From the NCBI GenBank assembly GCA_964551735.1, contig CAZKEF010000009.1:103895-167894 (forward strand): a stretch of 64,000 nt of DNA, read 5' to 3'. This stretch comes from DAOUAT01 sp964551735. Its GTDB lineage: Bacteria; Chloroflexota; Anaerolineae; CG2-30-64-16. Each line of letters starts with the position of its first letter. Positions within the stretch are counted from its first letter, which is position 1. The notes under the pieces were generated by a model, which saw only the letters and a list, made by a program, of their open reading frames with translations, had not been told where the DNA came from and ran no database searches. Positions 34,147 through 41,313 of the stretch are shown here, one piece after another. Made by a program: the position numbers and the translations under genes.

Positions 34147-35672
34147 GGCAACGCGCCGGGCGTCAGGACGAAGTCGAACTCACCCAGGTACCCCGCGTCC
34201 ACAAACGAGGCGCCGCAGCCTGCGCGCACCAGGTAGACGTGGTTGATCGCAGGATCGCCGACAACGCCGGGCGTCTCATCGGTGGTGGCACTGCTTCCCG
34301 GGGGCAGGGTTTCGATCAACGTCTCGGCGGTTGGCAAGAAGTAAGGCACGGCCGCGCGATGCACCTCATAACTGCAATCGGCATCGCTGGCGGTCCAGGA
34401 TAGGGCCAGCGCGTCGCCCGCGCGGGCGATGCTGGCGGCAAACATCAATCCTTGCGTCGCGATCCACGCGTAGCCCCGGGTGCCGCCATCGCGATCAGCC
34501 CGGGCGCTGATTAGCGCGCGGTCATCCCCTGGCACGGATCCGGCAGGCGTATGGACAACAACCTGGATGGCTGTCGCCTGGCCCGGATCGAGGCTGGGTG
34601 TTGCGGCAGGCACAAACGTGATCGGCCAGGTAGCCTCTTCGCTCAGGAGTGTGTAGGCGGTGGCATCAAGGCCGCTGTTGGTGAGGGTCAGAGTATAGGT
34701 AGCATCACCTCCTAAGTAGGTCACGCCAGATGCCGTATCGAGAGTCAAGGTGATGCCCGGATCGCGGTCGGTGACTACCTGCGGATCGTCATCCCACTCC
34801 GGCCCCCAAACGCTGCGCCACGGCCCCTGATCCGCTTTCAGGTACAGGTTGAAGAACTCGGTCAACAGCCGCCGCGTCTGCCGCAGTTGATCGGCCCGCG
34901 GCATAGGGCCGGAATCACAAAACAGGTTGTAGGAGTCCAGGAAGCCGCAGTGCCAGCCGCCCTGGATGTTCGAGAACTGCTTGGGGGCGCGGCCATTGTT
35001 GTACATGCCAAGGGTCGTGTTGGGGCTGACGATCCCATCGGCGCTCCCCACGATCAGGCGGACCGGGACGCGAACATCAGCCATTGCGGCCGTGGATGAA
35101 GGGCTTGTCTCCGCCGCGGCCAGGTTTGCCAGGGCAACAACCCGGGGATCCCGCGCAGCAGCCAGGATGCTGGCGCCTCCGCCCATGGAGTGGCCCGACA
35201 GGCCAAAATGGGCGGTGTCCACCTGGCTGAAGAGCCACGATATCGGGTCCGCATTGCCGCCTTCCAGGTAGGTCAAGCAATGCCGCAGGTCATCGGCGTA
35301 GTTGCTGTGATTGGGAAAGAGATCCATGCCCGATTCAGTGGCCATCACGAAATAGCCCCATGTCGCCAGATGTTCCAGCGTGCTTTGATAATACGAACGG
35401 CTGGTGAGGTAGCCGTGGCCGAAGGAGATGGCGGGGTAGGGTGCTAAATCACCGGCATACGGCGCGCCCTCCCCCGTCGCGGTCGCCGGATAGAAGAGCC
35501 GCGCGGCGAAAGTGCTTCCGCCTGGCCGCGACACGGTCACTTGCTGCCAGCCTGCATTAAACGGACCGCCGGCAGCATAGTCGGGAGGCTGCGCACCGGC
35601 CCCTGGTGCAGCGGACAGACCGACAACGATCACAAGGCCGATCGTGAGTAAGTGTTTGAGCAGGGGTGTCAT
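34143..35672 (-). CDS. Secreted alpha/beta hydrolase, polyester-hydrolase/cutinase-like
   Basis: Extracellular hydrolase of 509 residues. After a signal peptide (cut near AGAQ, about 28) comes an alpha/beta hydrolase domain with oxyanion-region SFGHGYLTS, nucleophile Ser162 in SGHSMGGGAS, Asp212 in GSADGIVS, and His241 in GGWHCGF. Spacing and context (VRVPVRLIVGSADGIVS) are like bacterial cutinases and PET hydrolases. A beta domain (about 300-400) and a C-terminal module ending GEFDFVLTPGALP follow. The module resembles the tails of the two phosphoesterases in this window. GAGGAGG precedes the start. The natural polyester or lipid substrate is unknown. Confidence 0.85.
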   Translation of the reverse strand: MTPLLKHLLTIGLVIVVGLSAAPGAGAQPPDYAAGGPFNAGWQQVTVSRPGGSTFAARLFYPATATGEGAPYAGDLAPYPAISFGHGYLTSRSYYQSTLEHLATWGYFVMATESGMDLFPNHSNYADDLRHCLTYLEGGNADPISWLFSQVDTAHFGLSGHSMGGGASILAAARDPRVVALANLAAAETSPSSTAAMADVRVPVRLIVGSADGIVSPNTTLGMYNNGRAPKQFSNIQGGWHCGFLDSYNLFCDSGPMPRADQLRQTRRLLTEFFNLYLKADQGPWRSVWGPEWDDDPQVVTDRDPGITLTLDTASGVTYLGGDATYTLTLTNSGLDATAYTLLSEEATWPITFVPAATPSLDPGQATAIQVVVHTPAGSVPGDDRALISARADRDGGTRGYAWIATQGLMFAASIARAGDALALSWTASDADCSYEVHRAAVPYFLPTAETLIETLPPGSSATTDETPGVVGDPAINHVYLVRAGCGASFVDAGYLGEFDFVLTPGALP

Positions 35673-35682
35673 CGTTGCCTCC

Positions 35683-36078
35683 TCATCTGGGTTCTGCGTT
35701 CAGAATCCGCGCCAAATCGGGCGGCCTCCACAGGTGGGACTTCAGCACCTTGCCATCCTCCCGGTAGATCACCTGACCGTGCTCGTCCAACTTGCTCATG
35801 TTGCTGGCATGGACCTCATCAAACAACCCTTCAGCCACATCTTGCAGCCCGTGAGACACGTAAGTTCCCAACACGACGTACATCAGGTCACTCAATGCGT
35901 CCGCGATCCCTACCAGGTCGCGCGCCTCGGCCGCGGCGCGGTACTCGTTCAGCTCCTCCTGAATCAGGCTGACGCGCAGCGCGATGGTCTCGTCGGAGAT
36001 GCCGGCGGTGGGCGCGATCTCCAGATGGGCGCCGAAGATGCGGTGAAATTCCTCTAGCATGCGGAGTTGGGTAATCAA
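35683..36078 (-). CDS. MazG-like nucleotide pyrophosphohydrolase
   Basis: All-alpha NTP pyrophosphohydrolase-like protein of about 131 residues. It shows the metal-binding EELNEYRAAAEARD and ADALSDLMYVVLG motifs, then ASNMSKLDEHGQVIYREDGKVLKS, typical of the phage/bacterial MazG-like group that acts on abnormal nucleotides. I chose the TTG at 36078 because GGAG lies 7-10 nt upstream and it adds the usual LITQLRM; an ATG at 36060 has no ribosome-binding site. The upstream 100 nt is tandem repeat, not coding. The secreted hydrolase begins 10 nt downstream of the stop. Confidence 0.82.
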   Translation of the reverse strand: MITQLRMLEEFHRIFGAHLEIAPTAGISDETIALRVSLIQEELNEYRAAAEARDLVGIADALSDLMYVVLGTYVSHGLQDVAEGLFDEVHASNMSKLDEHGQVIYREDGKVLKSHLWRPPDLARILNAEPR

Positions 36079-36092
36079 AGGACTGCTCCGGA

Positions 36093-36142
36093 AAGAATAT
36101 TGCGTACTGCATGCTGCATATTGCGTACTGCGTATTGTGTGA
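36093..36142. repeat. ATTGCGTA-type tandem repeat
   Basis: Degenerate copies of ATTGCGTACTGC lie just upstream of the MazG-like gene. They are the same family as the repeats at 4337-4385 and about 5640-5722. Confidence 0.75.
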
Positions 36143-36242
36143 GACAAGGTGGCCTGCGCAGGATGGCAGATCACTGATATATTGTAGCATAGGTGCGATG
36201 ATTCGTGGCAAAGCGTGAACGAAAGAAAGGCGCGAGATTGAG

Positions 36243-37106
36243 ATGAAGCACCTCACGATGCACCCTGACACGACACTGGGACCGGTACACCTGACCGTGT
36301 CCGACCTGGGCCGGTCGCTGCGCTTCTACCAGGACATGCTGGGCCTACAGGCACAAACAGGGCGGGACAGGAAAACGCTGCTGGCCCCGGCCGACGGCGC
36401 ACCCATCGTCGCGCTGACCGAACTGCCCGGTGCGCGGCCCAAACCGCCGCGCACGACCGGGCTTTACCACTTCGCCGTCCTGCTACCATCCCGCCGCGAC
36501 CTGGCCCGGGTGGTGCAGCGCTTCATCGAGACACGCTACCCGGTGCAGGGCGCGTCGGACCACGGGGTGAGCGAGGCGCTCTACCTGGCGGACCCGGACG
36601 GTAACGGCATCGAGATCTACAGCGACCGATCGCCAGACGCCTGGCCCCGCCAGAATGGCGCACTGGAGATGGTCACCGAGCCGCTGAACTTCGATGATCT
36701 GATGGCCGAGCTGAGGGGGCAGGATGGCCCATGGACCGGCCTACCCCGCACGACCCGGATCGGGCATGTCCACCTGCACGTGCGCGATCTACGAGAGGCG
36801 GAGGCGTTTTACACGGCCGTGCTCGGCCTGGACCTGATGCAGCGGTACGGCGAGTCGGCCGCGTTCCTGTCGGCCGGCGGCTACCATCACCACGTCGGCA
36901 TCAACACCTGGGCCGGCGCCGGTGCGCCGGCCCCCCCGGCCGATGCCGTAGGGCTGCGCTGTTTCACCATGCTGCTGCCGGACCGGTTGGAACTGGCTGA
37001 AACGGTCGCTCGCATCCGCGGGGCTGGCGTCCCGGTCATCGAAGCGGCTGACAACGTCATGGTGCATGATCCGGCCGGCAACGGGATCGGGCTTGCGACA
37101 CGATAG
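36243..37106 (+). CDS. Two-domain VOC protein (catechol 2,3-dioxygenase CatE-like)
   Basis: Protein of 287 residues made of two vicinal-oxygen-chelate modules, about 10-125 and 165-285. The metal ligands expected of an extradiol dioxygenase are visible: His in LGPVHLTVSDLGRSLRFY, His in GLYHFAV, Glu in GIEIYSD of the first half, and HVHLHVRDLREAEAFY plus GYHHHVGIN in the second. It is similar in layout to B. subtilis CatE. The substrate may be a catechol-like aromatic, but neighbours give no hint. An ATG 15 nt downstream is an alternative start. Confidence 0.88.
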   Translation: MKHLTMHPDTTLGPVHLTVSDLGRSLRFYQDMLGLQAQTGRDRKTLLAPADGAPIVALTELPGARPKPPRTTGLYHFAVLLPSRRDLARVVQRFIETRYPVQGASDHGVSEALYLADPDGNGIEIYSDRSPDAWPRQNGALEMVTEPLNFDDLMAELRGQDGPWTGLPRTTRIGHVHLHVRDLREAEAFYTAVLGLDLMQRYGESAAFLSAGGYHHHVGINTWAGAGAPAPPADAVGLRCFTMLLPDRLELAETVARIRGAGVPVIEAADNVMVHDPAGNGIGLATR

Positions 37107-37182
37107 GCCCTCCGGTTCGGCATGGGGCCGATGTTGTTGTATACTCACCAATCACCAAACCGCATCGTAGAGGAGCAAAGAC

Positions 37183-38148
37183 ATGATCTATCGTCGGATG
37201 GGCAAGACCGGGCTGAAGCTGAGCGCGCTGTCGTTGGGCACGTGGGTCACATTCGGTGGACAGGTAGGCCAGGAACTGGCTGAGCAGTGCATGGCGGCCG
37301 CGTATGAGCACGGCGTCAACTTCTTCGATAACGCCGAAGGGTATGCTGGGGGCAACGCCGAGATCGTCATGGGCAACGCCATCAAGAAGCTCGGCTGGCG
37401 CCGCGAGAGCATCGTGGTGTCCACCAAGATCTTCTGGGGCGGCGATGGGCCGAACGACCGGGGCCTGTCGCACAAGCACATCATTGAGGGTGCGAACGCG
37501 GCGCTGCGCCGCCTGCAAATGGATTATGTGGACCTGATCTTCTGTCACCGGCCCGACCCGGAAACCCCCATCGAGGAGACCGTGCGCGCCATGCACATCC
37601 TGATCGAGCAGGGCAAGGCGTTCTACTGGGGCACCTCGGAATGGTCGGCGGCCGACATCATGGCCGCAGATGGCATCGCCCGCCGCTACGGCCTGACCCC
37701 GCCCAGCATGGAACAGCCGCAATACAACATGTTCACCCGCGAACGTTTCGAAAAGGAATACGCGCCGCTGTACGATCAACTGGGCTACGGCACCACCATT
37801 TGGAGCCCACTGGCCTCGGGCCTGCTCACCGGCAAGTACAACGACGGCATCCCGGCCGGCACGCGTGCCACGCTGCCCGGCTACGAGTGGCTGAGAGATT
37901 CCGTGCTCAAGCCGGAGCGCATCGAGACGGTGAGACAGCTCGCACCCATCGCGACCGACCTAGGCTGCACCCTGGCGCAGATGGCGCTGGCCTGGTGCCT
38001 GACCAACCCCGATGTCAGCACCGTGATCACCGGCGCCAGCCAGCCCGAGCAGGTGCACGAGAACATGGTGGCGCTCGACGTGCTGCCCAAGCTCACCGAT
38101 GATGTGCTGGCACGCATCGAGGACGTGCTGGGTAATGAGCCGAGGTAA
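37183..38148 (+). CDS. Aldo/keto reductase (Kv-beta-like)
   Basis: NADPH-dependent oxidoreductase of 321 residues. YRRMGKTGLKLSALSLGTW opens the barrel. The catalytic set is visible as Asp in NFFDNAEGYAGGNAE with Tyr, Lys in VVSTKIFW and His in LIFCHRPDPETP. Cofactor binding residues lie in SPLASGLLTGKYN and the terminal VITGASQPEQVHEN. This subfamily resembles voltage-gated potassium channel beta subunits. GAGGAG precedes the ATG and a TATACT box lies 35 nt upstream. It is followed by a palindromic repeat. Confidence 0.95.
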   Translation: MIYRRMGKTGLKLSALSLGTWVTFGGQVGQELAEQCMAAAYEHGVNFFDNAEGYAGGNAEIVMGNAIKKLGWRRESIVVSTKIFWGGDGPNDRGLSHKHIIEGANAALRRLQMDYVDLIFCHRPDPETPIEETVRAMHILIEQGKAFYWGTSEWSAADIMAADGIARRYGLTPPSMEQPQYNMFTRERFEKEYAPLYDQLGYGTTIWSPLASGLLTGKYNDGIPAGTRATLPGYEWLRDSVLKPERIETVRQLAPIATDLGCTLAQMALAWCLTNPDVSTVITGASQPEQVHENMVALDVLPKLTDDVLARIEDVLGNEPR

Positions 38149-38182
38149 ACTGCCCTGACAGCAATTCCGTAATACTGGAGTA

Positions 38183-38230
38183 GAGGCTTCAGCCGGTTTC
38201 TCCCCTCCGCGCTAGACCGGCTGAAGCCTC
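38183..38230. repeat. Palindromic intergenic repeat (GAGGCTTCAGCCGGT family)
   Basis: Two 15-nt perfect inverted arms enclose 18 nt in the spacer between the aldo/keto reductase and AlkZ-related genes. The same arm sequence is found at 30,903-30,917 and, diverged, near 30,690 and 30,871. On transcription it would form a strong stem-loop and could also terminate the upstream message. Confidence 0.8.
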
Positions 38231-38255
38231 GATTCCGATTCTGAAAACCATCACC

Positions 38256-39113
38256 ATGACCACCCTAACCCTCGACGCCATCCAGGCCTACCGCAACCGC
38301 ACCTATCGGCTGACACCGGGCCCGCGGCTGACAAGCAAGGAGCAAGCCATCGCCTACGTGGCCGAGCGCGGCTTCGTCTACTTCTGGCCCATCAAGGACG
38401 TCACGCTGCCCAGCCTGTGGACGGCAGTTGCCGGCGATCGGCCTGTGGCCGACGAACATGATGACCCTGGCCACGTCACCTGGGGCTGGAAAGATGAGCT
38501 GCTGCCGGCGCGCGCCTGGTACTACGCCAAGGTGCTGCGCCGCAAGGCTACGGTCATCAGCCTGGATATCGCCCCGTACTTCTACGCCCTGTCGGAAAAC
38601 TACGGCGAGCCGGAGCAGGACTACCTGGTGCAATACGACGAAGGCCGGCTGACCGTGGAGGCCAAGACACTCTACGAGACGCTGCTGAGCCAGGGGCCGC
38701 TGGACACCGTCAGCCTGCGTAAGCTGGCGCGCATGACCAGCAAGGCCAGCGATGCGCCGTTCCATCGGGCGGTCGAGATGCTTCAGGCAGACTTCAAGAT
38801 CCTGCCCGTGGGCATCGCGGAGGCCGGCGCGTGGAAATACGCGTTCGTTTACGAGTGCGTCCACCGCTGGTATCCCGACCTGGCGGAACGGGCGCGGCCC
38901 ATCCGCCAGGCCGAGGCGCGCGCCCGGCTGGCCGAGCTCTACCTGCGCTCGGTGGGCGCGGCGCAGGAACGGGACCTCGCGCGGTTATTCGGCTGGCCGG
39001 CGAGGGAGATCAGCCAGGCAGTCGCCCACTTGGCCGCAGCCGGCATCGCGCAGCCAGATATCACGGTGGCCGAACGGCCCGGAACATGGCTGGCGCTGCC
39101 AGATCTGGCATAG
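38256..39113 (+). CDS. Winged-helix AlkZ-related protein
   Basis: Protein of 285 residues of the HTH_42/YcaQ group. The N-terminal part (YRNRTYRLTPGPRLTSKEQAI, GFVYFWPIKDVTLPSLW, HVTWGWKDELLPARAWYYAKV) and the later winged-helix-like LYETLLSQGPLDTVSLRKL match proteins called AlkZ-related, relatives of DNA glycosylases acting on alkylated or cross-linked DNA. The catalytic QxQ motif of AlkZ is not evident, so glycosylase activity is doubtful. A palindromic repeat ends 25 nt before the start, and no clear ribosome-binding site is seen. Confidence 0.75.
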   Translation: MTTLTLDAIQAYRNRTYRLTPGPRLTSKEQAIAYVAERGFVYFWPIKDVTLPSLWTAVAGDRPVADEHDDPGHVTWGWKDELLPARAWYYAKVLRRKATVISLDIAPYFYALSENYGEPEQDYLVQYDEGRLTVEAKTLYETLLSQGPLDTVSLRKLARMTSKASDAPFHRAVEMLQADFKILPVGIAEAGAWKYAFVYECVHRWYPDLAERARPIRQAEARARLAELYLRSVGAAQERDLARLFGWPAREISQAVAHLAAAGIAQPDITVAERPGTWLALPDLA

Positions 39114-39151
39114 CGCACGATGTCTTCTAGCGCGACACCGATCGCCCGCGT

Positions 39152-39922
39152 TTACTCAGGTATCAGCAGCAATTGCCCCAGATCCCGCGCGCCGCGCACG
39201 GCTTGGCCGGCGTAGTGGTTGTTGAAGTAGATCAACGTCAACGGGGCCGCGGCGTCGAGCTGGCGCAGCTTGGACAGCCACTCCCGCAGCTCAGCTGCGG
39301 AGTAGGTGTAGTTGTAGCGCTCCCACGCCTGTTCATGGTTGTACCACTTGGCCGCGTTGCGACCGTGAAACCGGACATACGCCACCGGCCCGACCGCGAC
39401 CGCCACGGGCGGCAGCAGCCCTTGCAGCCGCGGCTCATCCACGCAGCAGAACCCCAGCCCCAGCGACCGCAGCAGGTCGAACGTCCCCTGGTGCAGCCAG
39501 CCCGCGTGCCGGAACTCGACCACCGCCGGCAGATCGCCGATCCCATCGCGTAACCGCCGCAGGTAGTCGCGGTTGTCGGACGTGGGGTGAAATGAGTAGG
39601 GGAACTGGGCCAACACGCACGCCAACTTGCCGGCCTGCGCCAACGGCTGAACGGCGGCCACAAACGCCCCGAAATCGGGCTGCTCCCGCTCGTGGGTCAG
39701 GCCCTGATAGGCCTTAACCGCGAAGAGAAAGTCCGCCGGCGTCTTGTCAACCCATCCCCCCACCAGCCGCGCGTCCGGCACGCGATAGTAGGTCGTGTTG
39801 ATCTCCACCGTGGCGAACTCCCGGGCGTAAAAGCTCAACTGCTCACGCGCCGGTAGCCCGGTCGGATAGACCGGGCCGACCCAATCGGGATACGAGAAGC
39901 CGGATGTGCCGATCTTGATCAT
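39152..39922 (-). CDS. DUF72 family protein (YecE-like)
   Basis: TIM-barrel-like protein of 256 residues. It shows the DUF72 signature: KIGTSGFSYPDWVGPVYP at the N-terminus, EFATVEINTTYYRVP, FLFAVKAYQGLTHE, VVEFRHAGWL, YVRFHGRNAAKWYNH and YFNNHYAGQAVRGARDL. Members are common and their biochemical function is not established, though a nuclease or repair role has been proposed from fold similarity. GGGGGA precedes the start. It is divergent from the LacI regulator gene. Confidence 0.92.
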   Translation of the reverse strand: MIKIGTSGFSYPDWVGPVYPTGLPAREQLSFYAREFATVEINTTYYRVPDARLVGGWVDKTPADFLFAVKAYQGLTHEREQPDFGAFVAAVQPLAQAGKLACVLAQFPYSFHPTSDNRDYLRRLRDGIGDLPAVVEFRHAGWLHQGTFDLLRSLGLGFCCVDEPRLQGLLPPVAVAVGPVAYVRFHGRNAAKWYNHEQAWERYNYTYSAAELREWLSKLRQLDAAAPLTLIYFNNHYAGQAVRGARDLGQLLLIPE

Positions 39923-40062
39923 GTGTCCCCCACCTTCATGCGGCGAGCCGCTGGCTTGTAGCTGGCTGCGGACGTCTCTGCGAGCTCATGCCGTTATTCT
40001 ACCCCAGGAAACGGCCGGCAGACAAAGCGCGCCCGATTTCGATAAATGATGTAAATTGGGTA

Positions 40063-40129
40063 TTGACAAACCGCCGCTGTTGTTGTATAGTAAAACTATC
40101 TTGTGAAAGCGCTTTCAGAAAGCGTTTTC
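40063..40129 (+). promoter_or_regulatory. Promoter and tandem LacI-type operators of the sugar regulator gene
   Basis: TTGACA (40063-40068) and TATAGT (40086-40091) are separated by exactly 17 nt. Directly downstream of the expected start (about 40098) lies the palindrome TGAAAGCGCTTTCA (40104-40117), then a related GAAAGCGTTTTC (40118-40129). A central CG in an even palindrome is characteristic of LacI-family operators. The regulator encoded next therefore probably represses its own promoter. Confidence 0.85.
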
Positions 40130-40160
40130 TAACCCGACTACCACACGGAACCCTGAGCCA

Positions 40161-41198
40161 ATGCCGCCCCAGATTCTCAGCCAACCTGCCCATCGCCGCC
40201 CGACCATCCTGGACGTGGCGCGGCTGGCCAACGTCTCCATCTCCACCGTCAGTCGGGTGGTCAACAACTCGGCGCCGGTGGCAGCGGAGACCGTGCAACA
40301 GGTCTGGCAAGCGATCGAGGCGTTGGAATACATACCCAACGCGGCTGCCCGTTCGCTGGCCGGCCGGCGGACGGGGACTATCGGCTTGTATCTGCCCCAG
40401 ATCAGCGGCGCGTTTTTTGCCTCGCTGCTACAAGGGATCGAGGCTGGCGTGCGCGAAAACGGCTACGATCTGCTGATCCACGCCCACCCCCGCGTGGCGC
40501 GCAACGGCCAATTCGCCGGGCTACCACTGGGCGCGCACAACACTGACGGGTTGCTGGTCTTTACCGATAGCGTACCTGACCCCGAGATCGTTCGGCTCCA
40601 TGCGCGCGGCTATCCCTTGCTTCTACTGTTCCGCACCTCCCCTACCGGCATACAGGTCCCCTGCATCAACGTAGAAAACAAAGCGGGCGCGCGCCAGATC
40701 ACCGATCATCTGATCGGCGTTCACGGTTATCGGCGGATCGCGTACTTACGCGGCCCAACAAGCAACGAAGACAGCGAATGGCGCGAGCGGGGTTACAAGG
40801 AAGCCCTGGCTGCGCACGACATCCCGTATGACCCTGCCCTGGTCGGTGAGGGCGATTTCGCCCCGGAGCAGGCCAGCCAAGCCGTAGCCGGTTGGCTTCG
40901 CGACGGCCTCCGTTTTGAGGCCATCTTTGCCGGAAATGACGAGGCGGCCACCGGGGCCATGATGGCACTGCGCCAGGCCGGCCTGAGCGTGCCCGGCGAT
41001 GTCGCAGTGGTCGGCTTTGACGACCTGTCCTATGCGTCTGCCTTGACACCACCCTTAACGACCGTGCGCGTCCCCGTCGAAACCGCCGGCCTGTTGGCCG
41101 GCCGGCAATTGGCTGCGCTCATCCAGACCGGCGCGGCCGAGCTGCACACGCTCCTGCCCAACGAGCTGGTGATCCGGCAGTCGTGTGGATGTCCGTAA
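40161..41198 (+). CDS. LacI family transcriptional regulator of the oligosaccharide operon
   Basis: Repressor of 345 residues. The helix-turn-helix and hinge (about 14-65) read TILDVARLANVSISTVSRVV and NAAARSLAGRRTGTIGLY. The periplasmic-binding-like effector domain has GTDGL-like NTDGLLVF, HGYRRIAYLRGP, FAGNDEAATGAMMALR and AVVGFDDL. It sits directly before the sugar transport and phosphorolysis genes on the same strand and downstream of tandem operators. By family rule the effector would be an oligosaccharide or its breakdown product. Confidence 0.93.
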   Translation: MPPQILSQPAHRRPTILDVARLANVSISTVSRVVNNSAPVAAETVQQVWQAIEALEYIPNAAARSLAGRRTGTIGLYLPQISGAFFASLLQGIEAGVRENGYDLLIHAHPRVARNGQFAGLPLGAHNTDGLLVFTDSVPDPEIVRLHARGYPLLLLFRTSPTGIQVPCINVENKAGARQITDHLIGVHGYRRIAYLRGPTSNEDSEWRERGYKEALAAHDIPYDPALVGEGDFAPEQASQAVAGWLRDGLRFEAIFAGNDEAATGAMMALRQAGLSVPGDVAVVGFDDLSYASALTPPLTTVRVPVETAGLLAGRQLAALIQTGAAELHTLLPNELVIRQSCGCP

Positions 41199-41207
41199 TC
41201 CGATGCG

Positions 41208-41258
41208 AAAGGAGGTGATTCGCTCTCAGAAGACACTGTGCAGCGGGAAGCATCCCGC
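41208..41258 (+). promoter_or_regulatory. Leader segment with a full anti-16S sequence and a small hairpin
   Basis: AAAGGAGGTGAT (41208-41219) is complementary to the whole 16S rRNA 3' end but no normal start codon lies at a usable distance after it. A 6-bp stem (GCGGGA arm, 41243-41258) follows. The segment precedes the binding-protein gene, which has its own ribosome-binding site at about 41,300. Its role is uncertain. Confidence 0.35.
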
Positions 41259-41313
41259 CCCAAGTTAACCATCAGACCAATCTCACTCAAGTACACCCAA
41301 AGGAGAGACTGCA

